Position numbers and translations under genes: made by a program
Shown here: positions 17,276-26,026 of the stretch, piece after piece
Position numbering within the stretch: position 1 is the stretch's first letter
Layout: every line of letters begins with the position of its first letter
NCBI RefSeq assembly: GCF_010729665.1
Contig: NZ_AP022610.1
Location: 4,092,001-4,156,000, forward strand
DNA length: 64,000 bases
Origin: Mycolicibacterium madagascariense
Lineage (GTDB): Bacteria > Actinomycetota > Actinomycetes > Mycobacteriales > Mycobacteriaceae
Direction of reading: 5' to 3'
Notes under the pieces: generated by a model
The model's database searches: none
Told to the model about the DNA's origin: nothing
Seen by the model: only the letters and a program-made list of their open reading frames with translations

Positions 17276-18487
17276 CTACGTGACGGCGCCCGCCGTCTTC
17301 AGCTCGATGATGCGGTCCCAATCCAGGCCCAGCTCCTCCAGGACCTCGTCGGTCTGCTCGGCGAAGCCCGGTGCGGGCCCGGTGTGCGGCGCGGCGACGT
17401 CGAACTGCACCGGGTTGGCCACCAGGTCCAAATCGCCTGCGCGCACCAGGTATTCGTTGGCCAGCACCTGCGCGTCGCCGGCGGCCTGCAGCGTGTCCTG
17501 CACGGGCGCCCAGGGTCCGGCCAGCGTCGCGAAGCGTTCACTCCACTCGGGCAGCGTGCGGGTGGCGATCACCTCGCGCAGGATGGCCACCGCATCGCCG
17601 GTGTGCTCGGCGATCGACGCACTCGTCGCGAACCTCGGGTCGTCGATCAGGTCCTCACGGTCGACGTGGCGGCAGACGTCGGCCCAGAACTTGGTGGGCT
17701 GCATCATCACCAGCGAGATGTAGCGGTGGTCCTTGGTCTCGTAGACCCCGACGAGGGGGTTGATCGGCGAGCCGTGCACGCCCGGGGACGGTTGCACCAT
17801 CAACTGATTCAGGTGCGACGTCAGTGCGATGGTGTGGCCCATGGCCCACAGTCCGCTGCCCAGCAGCGACACGTCGACCGTCGACGGCTCCCCCGTGCGC
17901 TCGCGCTTGAGAAGGGCGGCGGCGATCCCACCGGCGAGATTCGTCCCGGAGATGGTGTCGCCGTAGGCCGGTCCCGGCGGCCCGATCATGCCTTCGATGC
18001 CGGGGGGCGTGATGGTGGCGGCGGTGCCCGCGCGGCACCAGAAGGCGGTCATGTCATAGCCGCCCTTCTCCGCCTCCATTCCGCGGGGACCGAGAGCACT
18101 TCCCCTGGCGTACACGATCTTTGGGTTCACGGCGCGAATGTCGTCGACGTCGATGCCGAACTTCCTGCGGTGTCCGGGCAGGAAGCTGGTGAGGAACACG
18201 TCGGCCCGCTTGGCGAGTTCGAGAAGCACCTCGAGTCCCTCCGGCTTGGACATGTCCAGCCCGATGGCGCGCTTGCCGCGGTTGGCGTGCTCGATGTTGG
18301 GGTTGGGGTCGCCCTCGACCTTCAGCGCCCCGGTCTGGCGCAGCCCGCGCTGCGGGTCGCCGGTGATGGCGTGCTCGACCTTGATGACGTCGGCGCCCCA
18401 CTCGGCGAGCACGGCGCCCGCCGACGGCACGAACCCGTACATCGCGACCTCGAGGACGCGGATGCCGTCGAGCGGCCCGGGGCTCAC
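17276..18487 (-). CDS. CaiB/BaiF family CoA-transferase or racemase
   Basis: 403 residues of type III CoA-transferase. Asp177 in AYGDTISG matches the catalytic aspartate that forms the acyl-aspartyl anhydride; the N-terminal PLDGIRVLEVAMYG and the GKRAIGLDMSKPEG segment are typical. Members either move CoA between acids or epimerise 2-methylacyl-CoA; which applies is not visible. GTG 18487 overlaps the aldehyde dehydrogenase stop by four bases (GTGA), so the two are translationally coupled. It lies just upstream of the mce operon on the same strand. CoA tagging of an aldehyde-derived acid would follow logically from the preceding gene. Confidence 0.88.
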   Translation of the reverse strand: MSPGPLDGIRVLEVAMYGFVPSAGAVLAEWGADVIKVEHAITGDPQRGLRQTGALKVEGDPNPNIEHANRGKRAIGLDMSKPEGLEVLLELAKRADVFLTSFLPGHRRKFGIDVDDIRAVNPKIVYARGSALGPRGMEAEKGGYDMTAFWCRAGTAATITPPGIEGMIGPPGPAYGDTISGTNLAGGIAAALLKRERTGEPSTVDVSLLGSGLWAMGHTIALTSHLNQLMVQPSPGVHGSPINPLVGVYETKDHRYISLVMMQPTKFWADVCRHVDREDLIDDPRFATSASIAEHTGDAVAILREVIATRTLPEWSERFATLAGPWAPVQDTLQAAGDAQVLANEYLVRAGDLDLVANPVQFDVAAPHTGPAPGFAEQTDEVLEELGLDWDRIIELKTAGAVT

Positions 18488-19992
18488 GCCACCACCGTCG
18501 CGAACGTCTTGCGCTCCAGGAACTCCTCCAGGCCCGCCGCGCCCATCTCCCTGCCGATGCCGGACTGCTTGTAGCCGCCGAACGGGGTGTCGGGGCTGAA
18601 GTAGTTGCCGCCGTTGATGGAGAACGTGCCGGTGCGGATCCGCCGGGCCATGGCGATCGCACGCTCCTCGTTGCCGAACACCGCCCCCGACAGCCCGTAG
18701 ATGGAGTCGTTGGCGATGCGCACCGCGTCGTCGTCGTCCTCGTAGGCGATCACGACCAGGACGGGGCCGAAGACCTCCTCCTGGGCGATCTCGGCGTCGG
18801 GCGCCACGTTCGTCAGCAGCGTCGGGGTATAGAAGTATCCCGGGTCCTTCTTCTCCCCGCCGGTGACCAGCGTCGCGCCCGCCTCGACCGCGCGCGTGAC
18901 CATGCCGTGCACCTTCTCGCGCTGACGCTCGCTGATCAGTGGACCCATGTAGGTCTTGGGATCGTTGGGGTCGCCGTAGCGCACGTGGGAGAAGTTGGTC
19001 TTGATCATCTCCACGATCTCGTCGTGACGGCTGCGCGGCACCAGCAGCCGCGAGGTCAGCGCGCAGCCCTGCCCGGCATGAGTGACCATGCTGAACGCGG
19101 CGAACATCGCGGCGGTGCCGAAGTCGGCGTCGTCGAGCACGATCGCGGCGGACTTGCCACCCAGTTCGAGGAACACGCGCTTGACGGTCCCGCTCGCCGC
19201 GGCCATGATCCGTCGCCCGGTCGGCGTCGAGCCGGTGAAGGTGACGACGTCCACCTTCGGGCTCGTCGTCAGCACCGCGCCGACCTCGGGGTCCGAGGAG
19301 CTCAGCACGTTGACCACGCCGGCGGGGATGTCGGTGTGCTTGGCGATCAGCTCGCCGAGGGCGAGGGTCACCAGAGGCGTGTCGGGTGCGCCCTTGAGCA
19401 CGACGGTGCATCCGGCCGCGAGAGCCGGCGCGAGCTTGGCGAGCGCGAGCTGGTTGGGATAGTTGTAGGCGACGATCGCGGCGACGACGCCGGCGCCTTC
19501 CTTCTCCACCCAGCGGTGGTGCTGCATGCCGCGGCTCTCGACGTTGCCGAGGTCCTCGGTCATGGGGAAGGTCTTCAGCAGCTCGCCGTAGTAGCGCACG
19601 ATGTCGATGGGCTGATCGAGCTGGGCGCCGGCGAGCAGTGCGGGGGTGGCCCCGACCTCCGCGATGGTCAGCGCGGCGAGCTCGTCGCGGTGGTCGAGCA
19701 GGGCCTGGTGGAACTGTTCGAGGCAGCGGATCCGCAGCGCCACGTCGGTGGCCCACGGCCCGTCGTCGAAGGCACGCCGCGCGGCGGCGACGGCGGCCTC
19801 GGCGTCGGCCACGGTGCCGTCCGGTGCGTGGCCGAACACCTCGGCGGTCGCCGGGTTGACGGAGGCGAACGTCCGCTCGGCGCCGACGAGTTCGCCGTCG
19901 ATCAGCATGTGTCGATCGGCGTTGGACGAGGGTGCTCCAGCACCCGTATCGGTGGCCCCGTCGCTGGCGATCGTCGGTGTCTGGCCCATCAT
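18484..19992 (-). CDS. NAD(P)-dependent aldehyde dehydrogenase
   Basis: 502 residues with all key residues: Asn177 (YNYPN), the cofactor loop GSTPTG (254-259), general base Glu276 (LELGGK) and nucleophile Cys310 (GQGC). It oxidises an aldehyde to the acid, probably the product of P450 and alcohol-dehydrogenase steps. GAGGAGG sits directly before the tandem ATGs, so the second ATG (19989) may be the true start. Operator O5 lies 25 bp upstream, so this gene likely heads a unit with the CoA-transferase and perhaps the whole mce operon. Confidence 0.93.
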   Translation of the reverse strand: MMGQTPTIASDGATDTGAGAPSSNADRHMLIDGELVGAERTFASVNPATAEVFGHAPDGTVADAEAAVAAARRAFDDGPWATDVALRIRCLEQFHQALLDHRDELAALTIAEVGATPALLAGAQLDQPIDIVRYYGELLKTFPMTEDLGNVESRGMQHHRWVEKEGAGVVAAIVAYNYPNQLALAKLAPALAAGCTVVLKGAPDTPLVTLALGELIAKHTDIPAGVVNVLSSSDPEVGAVLTTSPKVDVVTFTGSTPTGRRIMAAASGTVKRVFLELGGKSAAIVLDDADFGTAAMFAAFSMVTHAGQGCALTSRLLVPRSRHDEIVEMIKTNFSHVRYGDPNDPKTYMGPLISERQREKVHGMVTRAVEAGATLVTGGEKKDPGYFYTPTLLTNVAPDAEIAQEEVFGPVLVVIAYEDDDDAVRIANDSIYGLSGAVFGNEERAIAMARRIRTGTFSINGGNYFSPDTPFGGYKQSGIGREMGAAGLEEFLERKTFATVVA

Positions 19993-20016
19993 CCTCCTCA
20001 GTGTGATGGAAACTTC

Positions 20017-20035
20017 ATTCTCATCACCGGCGAAT
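20017..20035. promoter_or_regulatory. Operator O5, ATTCTC-N7-GCGAAT
   Basis: An outward half-site pair with one mismatch in the right arm, 25 bp upstream of the aldehyde dehydrogenase. It would place the aldehyde dehydrogenase/CoA-transferase unit, and by read-through mce, in the regulon. Confidence 0.5.
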
Positions 20036-20159
20036 CATACATTCGCTCCGTGAGAACACAAGGAAGCCTAGATGACCTCGTCACAGGGGTGGGGGGCGCT
20101 TTCTCGGCAACGTCGCAGACCTGCCGATCGGCTACTAATCTTGCGGCGAAGATCAGATT

Positions 20160-20174
20160 GAGAGTACGGTTCTC
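20160..20174. promoter_or_regulatory. Operator O6, GAGAGT-N3-GTTCTC
   Basis: GAGAGTacgGTTCTC with one substitution in each arm that still leaves five of six bases per arm, 54 bp upstream of the SDR at 20229. It shares the divergent intergenic region with O5. Confidence 0.55.
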
Positions 20175-20228
20175 ATAATCGGAAGCAGTATTCTTTACCG
20201 GTCCGAATCACCCACTGGAGGCCCCGTA

Positions 20229-20930
20229 GTGAAGAACGCCGTCGTCACCGGAGGCGGTTCGGGCATCGGTGCCGCCATCGCCAACCGACTGCGCTCCGAC
20301 GGCTACCACGTCGCCACACTCGATCTCACGCCGTCCGACGAGGAGTTCGCGTTCGTCGCCGACGTCACCGACCGCACCGCCATCGACACCGCGCTCGACG
20401 CCATCCGGACCCAGTTGGGACCGGTCACCGTGCTCGTCAACGCCGCCGGACTGGACGGCTTCAAACGGTTCCTCGACATCGACTTCGCGACGTGGCAGAA
20501 GGTCGTGAACGTCAACCTCCACGGCGTCTTCCACTGCATTCAAGCCGTCCTGCCGGACATGATCGACGCCGGATGGGGCCGCATCGTCAACATCTCGTCG
20601 TCCAGCACCCACTCCGGCACGCCCTACATGTCGCACTACGTGTCGGCGAAGTCCGCCGTGAACGGGCTGACCAAGAGCCTGGCGCTGGAGTACGGACCCG
20701 CGGGCATCACCGTCAACGCCGTGCCCCCCGGGTTCATCGACACCCCGATGCTGCGCAAGGCCGCCGACAAGGGCTTCCTCGGCGACATCGACAAGACCAT
20801 CGAGGCCACCCCGGTGCGTCGCATCGGCAGGCCGGAGGACATCGCCGCCGCGTGCGCGTTCCTCGTCTCCGACGAAGCCGGTTACATCACCGGACAGATC
20901 CTGGGCGTCAACGGCGGCCGCAACACCTAA
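20229..20930 (+). CDS. Short-chain dehydrogenase/reductase
   Basis: 233 residues. The Rossmann motif TGGGSGIG is near residue 7, the NAAG structural motif is present, catalytic Ser lies in NISSSS and Tyr/Lys in YVSAK. Asp replaces Arg after strand 2 (TLDL), which suggests NAD(H) preference. GTG 20229 has TGGAGG seven bases before it. First gene of a five-gene run (SDR, mycofactocin-type SDR, ferredoxin, P450). It probably oxidises or reduces a hydroxyl on the substrate; 3-oxoacyl-ACP/CoA reductase-like activity is equally possible. Confidence 0.88.
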   Translation: MKNAVVTGGGSGIGAAIANRLRSDGYHVATLDLTPSDEEFAFVADVTDRTAIDTALDAIRTQLGPVTVLVNAAGLDGFKRFLDIDFATWQKVVNVNLHGVFHCIQAVLPDMIDAGWGRIVNISSSSTHSGTPYMSHYVSAKSAVNGLTKSLALEYGPAGITVNAVPPGFIDTPMLRKAADKGFLGDIDKTIEATPVRRIGRPEDIAAACAFLVSDEAGYITGQILGVNGGRNT

Positions 20931-20961
20931 GACCGGTCAGGCACTACGAGAGGACATCCCG

Positions 20962-21822
20962 ATGGGACGCGTTGAGGGCAAGGTCGCATTCATCACCGGA
21001 GCCGCCCGCGGTCAGGGGCGCAGCCACGCCATCCGGCTCGCCGAAGAGGGCGCCGACATCATCGCCGTCGATCTGTGCGAGGACGTCGACACCATCGGCT
21101 ACCCGCTGGCCACCCCCGACGACCTCGAGGAGACGGCCGCGTTCGTCGAGAAGACCGGTCAGCGGATCGTGACCGCCAAGGCCGACGTCCGCGACGCCGC
21201 CCAACTCAAGAAGGCACTCGAGGACGGCATCGCCGAGTTGGGCCACCTCGACATCGTCGTCGCCCAGGCAGGCATCGCGGGCATGAAGGGCGAGCCACCC
21301 ATGCGCGCCTGGACCGACGTCATCAACACCAACCTGATCGGGACCATCAACGCCATCCAGGTCGCGCTGCCGCACCTGAAGGAGGGCGCGGCGATCGTCG
21401 CGACGGGCTCCACCGCCGCGCTCATGGACGCCCACGACAAGCCCAAACCCGGTGGCGATCCCGGCGGCATGGCCTACATGACGTCCAAGCGCCTGCTGTC
21501 GCAGTACGTCCACGACCTCGCCACCGAACTCGCCGTCCGCGGCATCCGGGCCAACGTCGTGCATCCGACCAACTGCAACACCGACATGCTGCAGAGCCCG
21601 CCGATGTACAAGTCCTTCCGCCCCGATCTGGAGAACCCGACCCGCGCCGACGCCGAGCCGGTGTTCGGCGTCCAGCAGGCGATGAAGGTCAACTTCATCG
21701 AGCCGGAGGACATCAGCAACGCGATCCTGTGGCTGGTCTCCGACGAGGCCAGGTACGTGACCGGTACGCAGCTGCGGGTCGACGCCGGCGGCTATCTCAA
21801 GTGGTACGACTACCACGTCTGA
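20962..21822 (+). CDS. SDR of the mycofactocin-coupled subfamily
   Basis: 286 residues opening with the hallmark GKVAFITGAARGQGRSHA and EGADIIAVDLC of the TIGR03971-type SDRs. These hold a non-exchangeable nicotinamide and pass electrons to the peptide-derived cofactor mycofactocin. The insertion after strand 2 (CEDVDTIGYPLATPDDLEE) that is typical of this subfamily is present. The catalytic Tyr/Lys pair lies in YMTSKR, with Ser in ATGST. The cofactor-making mft genes are not in the window and must be elsewhere. A second such SDR is at 61535. It likely oxidises an alcohol made by the neighbouring P450. Confidence 0.9.
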   Translation: MGRVEGKVAFITGAARGQGRSHAIRLAEEGADIIAVDLCEDVDTIGYPLATPDDLEETAAFVEKTGQRIVTAKADVRDAAQLKKALEDGIAELGHLDIVVAQAGIAGMKGEPPMRAWTDVINTNLIGTINAIQVALPHLKEGAAIVATGSTAALMDAHDKPKPGGDPGGMAYMTSKRLLSQYVHDLATELAVRGIRANVVHPTNCNTDMLQSPPMYKSFRPDLENPTRADAEPVFGVQQAMKVNFIEPEDISNAILWLVSDEARYVTGTQLRVDAGGYLKWYDYHV

Positions 21823-21863
21823 TCTCCAACGGCTGACCTCGAACATCGGAAAGGACTGCGTAC

Positions 21864-22055
21864 GTGAAGGTTTCGGTTGACGGCCAACGCTGCCAAGGCC
21901 ACACCCTGTGCGCGATGATCGCACCGGACTCGTTCGTGCTCGACGACGTCGACGGGCACGCCTCGCCGTCGTCCGACGTGGTGCCCGCCGATCAGGAGGC
22001 CGCCGTCGCCGAAGCCGCGCACTCCTGCCCCGAACAGGCCATCGTCATCGAATGA
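21864..22055 (+). CDS. [3Fe-4S] ferredoxin, P450 partner
   Basis: 63 residues with Cys10, Cys16 and Cys55 in CQGHTLC and SCPEQAI, the three-cysteine set of actinobacterial P450 ferredoxins; His replaces the fourth ligand (CxxH). GTG 21864. Its stop overlaps an ATG in the P450 frame by four bases, so it is almost certainly the electron donor of that P450. Redox input may come from the NuoF-like protein at 31326 or a chromosomal reductase. Confidence 0.92.
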   Translation: MKVSVDGQRCQGHTLCAMIAPDSFVLDDVDGHASPSSDVVPADQEAAVAEAAHSCPEQAIVIE

Positions 22056-22087
22056 CGATCTCCCCCAAGGCATTAGGAGACACCGCC

Positions 22088-23449
22088 GTGACCATCGACG
22101 ACGTCACCGACGACGAGCGCAAGAAGAACGTCTTTCACTTCGACCGGCACACCCCGGAATACCGCGAGCAGTTCGGTGCCATCACCGCGGAGATGCAGGC
22201 CAAGTGCCCCGTGGCGTGGTCGGACACCTACGACGGACACTGGGTCGCCGCCGACAGCAAGCACGTGTTCGAACTGGCGCGCTGCCCCGTCGTGTCCAAC
22301 CACCACGACCTCAGCGGCGAGACGCCCTTCAAGGGCATCACGATCCCGAAGGCGCAGCGCGCCACCGTCGTTCGCGGCGGCATCCTGGAGATGGACGAGC
22401 CCGAGCACAGCACGTACCGCGGTGCGCTCAACCCGTACCTGTCCCCCGCCGCAATCAAGCGCTGGCAGCCCTTCGTCGACGAGGTGGTCCGCGCCTCGCT
22501 CGACGACCGCATCGAGACGGGCCACATCGACTTCGTCGACGACCTCGCCAACATCGTGCCCGCCGTGCTGACGTTGGCGATGATGGGCATCGAGCTGAAG
22601 AAGTGGCCCGTCTACAGCGAGCCCGCGCATCTGTCGGTGTCCACACCGGAACATTCACCGGACGCCCCGCGCGTCGCCGAGATGAGTCGGCAGATGGGCA
22701 TCGACATGCTCACCACGATGTTCGCCATGAAGGAGAACCCCCGCCCCGGGTTGATCGACGCACTGCTGAAGTTGCGCATCGACGGTGAGCCCGCCCCCGA
22801 TCTGGAGATCGTCGGCAACCTCGGCTTGATCATCGGCGGCGGGTTCGACACCACGACCGCGCTGACCGCGCACTCCCTGGAGTGGTTGTCGGAGCATCCG
22901 GACCAGCGCGCGTTGCTCAGCCGCGAGCGCGACAGCCTGCTCAACCCGGCGACGGAGGAGTTCCTGCGCTTCTTCACCCCCGCACCCGGCGACGGCCGGA
23001 CGTTCGCCGAGGACGTCGAGGTCGAGGGCCACCGGTTCAAGCAGGGCGAGCGGCTCTGGATTTCCTGGGCGATGGCCAACCGGGACCCGTCGGTCTTCGA
23101 GGACCCGAACGAGATCATCCTGGACCGAAAGGGCAACCGCCACTTCAGCTTCGGCATCGGCGTGCACCGCTGCGTCGGCTCCAACGTCGCCCGGACCGTC
23201 TTCAAGGCCATGCTCACCGCCGTGCTCGACCGGATGCCCGACTACGTGTGCGATCCCGCCGGCACCGAGCACTACGAGACCATCGGCGTCATCCAGGGCA
23301 TGAAGCACCTGCCCGCGGACTTCACCCCCGGCAAGCGGCTCGGCCCCGGTCTCGACGAGACGTTGGAGAAGCTGCAGGTGGTCATCGACGAGCAGCAGTC
23401 CGCCAGGCCGATCACCGAGCACAAGGACCCCGTCGTCATCGACTGGTAG
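22088..23449 (+). CDS. Cytochrome P450
   Basis: About 453 residues. I-helix GGFDTTT (251-257), ExxR as EFLR (291-294), heme loop FGIGVHRCVG (355-364) with Cys362. Two starts are possible: ATG 22052, overlapping the ferredoxin stop, or GTG 22088 behind a clean AGGAG; I chose the latter for its ribosome site. It is longer than the other P450s because of a C-terminal extension of roughly 40 residues after the EHYETIGVIQGMKHLP strand. It belongs to a different subfamily from the 4365/39153 pair. It acts with the coupled ferredoxin and the upstream SDRs, so hydroxylation followed by alcohol oxidation is the likely order. Confidence 0.92.
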   Translation: MTIDDVTDDERKKNVFHFDRHTPEYREQFGAITAEMQAKCPVAWSDTYDGHWVAADSKHVFELARCPVVSNHHDLSGETPFKGITIPKAQRATVVRGGILEMDEPEHSTYRGALNPYLSPAAIKRWQPFVDEVVRASLDDRIETGHIDFVDDLANIVPAVLTLAMMGIELKKWPVYSEPAHLSVSTPEHSPDAPRVAEMSRQMGIDMLTTMFAMKENPRPGLIDALLKLRIDGEPAPDLEIVGNLGLIIGGGFDTTTALTAHSLEWLSEHPDQRALLSRERDSLLNPATEEFLRFFTPAPGDGRTFAEDVEVEGHRFKQGERLWISWAMANRDPSVFEDPNEIILDRKGNRHFSFGIGVHRCVGSNVARTVFKAMLTAVLDRMPDYVCDPAGTEHYETIGVIQGMKHLPADFTPGKRLGPGLDETLEKLQVVIDEQQSARPITEHKDPVVIDW

Positions 23450-23458
23450 TTCCTGGCT

Positions 23459-23528
23459 CCAGCGGTCACCGCGAGATTGCACTCAGTCGACGCGCCACTC
23501 GAACGTCGTTCGACTGAGTGCAATCTCG
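23459..23528. repeat. 70-bp direct repeat, left copy, containing a 20-bp inverted repeat
   Basis: Arms 23471-23490 and 23510-23529 are perfect 20-bp inverted repeats with a 19-base loop that itself contains GAACG-T-CGTTC. The whole unit recurs at 24765-24834 with two mismatches. It also lies between convergent genes, so it could act as a terminator. Confidence 0.85.
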
Positions 23529-23538
23529 CTGGGGTGCC

Positions 23539-24585
23539 CTACGGGCGGTCGGGTTCCGCGTCGGCGACCTTGGTCGGGTCGGCACCGATGGTCTCCCCAT
23601 CGGATGCGCCCTGTTCGGCGTCCCGCGGCTCGGTCACCGGTTCAGTCGTCGTCGACCTGTCCTGAGCGTGTCGCCTCGCGGTGGGGCGGTCGGGTGACGG
23701 ATCGTCCTCGTCGAGTCTCGCGTCGGCCCGACTACGGTCGTCGGCCGGTTTTGGGGCGGAGTCCTCGGGTGACTTCCCCACCGAGTGCGGGACGTCGACC
23801 GTCTTCGCGGAGCGGGGAGTCGGCGCTTCTGTCCTCGCCTCGGGCGGTGTACCGGTGTCGGGACTGGCTGCAGGTTTGTTCACCTCACGAAGGGCCGCAT
23901 CGTATTCGGCCTTGGCGGCCTCCGCGGCAAGCTTGGCTTCATACTCTCGTTGATGGGCCGGCCCGTACGCGATACTGTCGTTCCGATGAATTGCGTCCAC
24001 TGATACGGCGGTAGCGTCGGCGTAGGCCTTCTTCGCCTTCTCCAAATTCGCCTCCGCCTTTGCGAGCCGCTCCTTGGGCGTCAACTTCGCCTCCGCCGCC
24101 TTCTTGTCCTCCGCGGCCTTCTTGTCCTCGGCGGCCTTCTTGTCCTCCGCACCCTGCTTGTCCCCGGCCTGCTTATCCCCTGCCCCCTTCTCGCCTGCCC
24201 CCTTCTCGTCGGCCCCCTTCTCGCCCCCGGCCTTGGGCGCGGGTGGGTGCGGGAGCAACGACGCCAAAGCCCGTCGAACCGCTTCGCCGAACTCCTGCAG
24301 CGGGTGCAGACCCGGGAAGACACCCGCGCGCATCCGCTTGCCACCGGAGGTCACCTCCCAGCTGACACTGAACGGGTGCACGGCCCGCGCCTGAGCCCCA
24401 GAACCCAACCCGATCGCGACGCTGAAAGGCGCACTGTAACAACCCGATCCGAAGTTCACCCCCGAGATCGACAGGCACGACGCGTTCGCCACCGGCGCCA
24501 CACCCCCACCGGCAGCCACCAACGTCCCCGCCGCCACCGCACCCACCACGACCACCCGGGCCCGACTCACCTGATCCCGCGTCAT
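23539..24585 (-). CDS. Secreted protein with Lys/Ala/Glu repeats
   Basis: 348 residues from ATG 24585 (GGAG eight bases upstream; GTG 24594 overlaps that site). A signal peptide (about 8-36, ending VANA), then a mycobacterial-style domain CLSISGVNFGSGC with two cysteines and VAIGLGSGAQA, then from about residue 115 a low-complexity charged region with repeated EKGA, DKQ and EDKKAA units, a predicted coiled coil (LAKAEANLEKAKKAY), and a disordered acidic/Pro tail. No catalytic motif. The gene, with its promoter, is exactly bracketed by two 70-bp direct repeats and does not belong to the catabolic theme of its neighbours, so it looks like an inserted cassette. Confidence 0.75.
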   Translation of the reverse strand: MTRDQVSRARVVVVGAVAAGTLVAAGGGVAPVANASCLSISGVNFGSGCYSAPFSVAIGLGSGAQARAVHPFSVSWEVTSGGKRMRAGVFPGLHPLQEFGEAVRRALASLLPHPPAPKAGGEKGADEKGAGEKGAGDKQAGDKQGAEDKKAAEDKKAAEDKKAAEAKLTPKERLAKAEANLEKAKKAYADATAVSVDAIHRNDSIAYGPAHQREYEAKLAAEAAKAEYDAALREVNKPAASPDTGTPPEARTEAPTPRSAKTVDVPHSVGKSPEDSAPKPADDRSRADARLDEDDPSPDRPTARRHAQDRSTTTEPVTEPRDAEQGASDGETIGADPTKVADAEPDRP

Positions 24586-24764
24586 CGCCACCACTCCTCA
24601 CTGCACCCGGCGCCGACCTGGCGCCGCGCGGGAACCTAGCAGCCTCAACACGGCCTAGGCGACGCGCGAACGCGGTTGCACACCAACGCACCACAGACCG
24701 ACCCGGCGAGCGAGCGCATCGATGGCCACCAGCCCGGCGCGTCACCCGCAGACACGCACTCTCG

Positions 24765-24834
24765 CCAGCGGTCACCGCGAGATTGCACTCAGTCGACCCG
24801 CCACTCGAACGTCGTTCGACTGACTGCAATCTCG
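24765..24834. repeat. 70-bp direct repeat, right copy, containing an inverted repeat
   Basis: Same orientation as the copy at 23459 with two substitutions. Inverted arms 24777-24796 and 24816-24834 carry one mismatch. It separates the secreted-protein cassette from the acyl-CoA dehydrogenase stop at 24845. Confidence 0.85.
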
Positions 24835-24844
24835 GGGTAGAAAA

Positions 24845-26026
24845 CTACTTCGGCGGGCGCGGCAGCCCCAGCACCTGCTGGGCGATGATGTTGCGCTGGA
24901 TCTCCGACGTGCCACCGGCGATGGTGCCCGAGAAGCTCCTGGCGTACCGCTCGAACCAGCTGGCGAAGTAGTGGTCGAGGTTCATGTGCGCATAGTCACC
25001 GGACGTGCCCGGGTGGACGAGACCCGCGGGCCCCATCGACGTCAACGCATGCTCGGCCGCACGCATCTCGGCCTCCGCGCCGAACAGCTTGGGGATCGAC
25101 ACCGATGCGACGTCGACCTCGCCGCGCGCCGCCTTCGCCAAGCCGACGGAGCCCATCAGTCGCAACGCCTGGTAGTCCATGATGGTGCTGGCCAACTGAT
25201 CTCGCTCCAGCGGGGTCGACGGCCGGAAGTCCCCGATCGAGTTGGCGATGCGGTCGGCGAAGCCCAGCCACATCATCGTGCGCTCGTGGCCGAGCGAGCC
25301 GTTCGCCACCCCCCAGCCGCCGTTGAGCGGGCCGACGAGGTTCTCTGCGGGTACCTCGACGTCGGTGAAGAACACCTCGTTGAAGTCGTCGTGCTCCTGG
25401 CCGCAGAGGTCGGCGAACGGTCGGCGCACCACGCCGGGTAGGTCGGTCGGGATGATCAGCGCGCTGATGCCCTTGTGCTTGGGCGCATCGGCGTCGGTGC
25501 GCACGAACGTCAGCAGGAAGTCGGCGTCGTGGGCGCCCGAGGTCCACACCTTCTGACCATTGACGACGAAGTGGTCCCCGTCGAGCACGGCGCGCGTGCG
25601 CAGCGACGCCAGGTCCGAGCCGGCGCTGGGTTCGCTCATGCCCAGTGACGCGGTGCGTTCGCCCCGCAGGACCGGAACCGCCCACTGCTGCTTCTGCTCG
25701 TCACTGCCGAACGTAATGAGCGACGCCGCAACGATGTTCACGCCCTGCGGGTTGAAGCTGTGGTAGATGCGCCGCCGGCACAGCTCCTCGAGGTGCACGT
25801 AGGTCTGCAGGACGGTCGCGTTGCGGCCACCGAACTCCGGCGGCTGGGCCGGCAGCAGCCAGCCGCTGTCGAAGAGCAGCCGCTGCCAGTCGCGCGCCCA
25901 CTGCGGCATGTGCGACACCGAGCGGGGACGCTCGAGAGTCGTTGCGGCCGTGGGCAAGTGCTCGTCGAGGAACGCGGAGAACTCGGCGCGAAACTCCTCG
26001 ACGTCGGCGTCAAACGAGAGCTGCAT
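24845..26026 (-). CDS. Acyl-CoA dehydrogenase, large subunit of a two-subunit enzyme
   Basis: 393 residues with the full ACAD fold. The flavin/substrate loop GMSEPSAGSDLASL is near 130 and the C-terminal FAD motif GGTSEIQRNIIAQ near 375. At the position where medium-chain enzymes have the catalytic Glu (YEGT) this protein has AGGT, so its base must lie elsewhere or in the partner. It overlaps the smaller ACAD at 26010 by 17 bp, which is the arrangement of the heteromeric FadE pairs of steroid side-chain oxidation. It is a close paralog of the protein at 59350 (QLSFD/QLTFD start, ERPRSxSH, GTIAGGTSEIQRN). Confidence 0.9.
   Translation of the reverse strand: MQLSFDADVEEFRAEFSAFLDEHLPTAATTLERPRSVSHMPQWARDWQRLLFDSGWLLPAQPPEFGGRNATVLQTYVHLEELCRRRIYHSFNPQGVNIVAASLITFGSDEQKQQWAVPVLRGERTASLGMSEPSAGSDLASLRTRAVLDGDHFVVNGQKVWTSGAHDADFLLTFVRTDADAPKHKGISALIIPTDLPGVVRRPFADLCGQEHDDFNEVFFTDVEVPAENLVGPLNGGWGVANGSLGHERTMMWLGFADRIANSIGDFRPSTPLERDQLASTIMDYQALRLMGSVGLAKAARGEVDVASVSIPKLFGAEAEMRAAEHALTSMGPAGLVHPGTSGDYAHMNLDHYFASWFERYARSFSGTIAGGTSEIQRNIIAQQVLGLPRPPK

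Noticed and set aside
18488..19756. Extension of the CoA-transferase frame through the aldehyde dehydrogenase
   Set aside because: The upstream part is a shadow of the aldehyde dehydrogenase. The GTGA overlap at 18484-18487 gives a natural start.
23459..24834. Insertion sequence or integron cassette proper
   Set aside because: No transposase or integrase frame, no short target duplication that I could see; only the paired repeats are supported.
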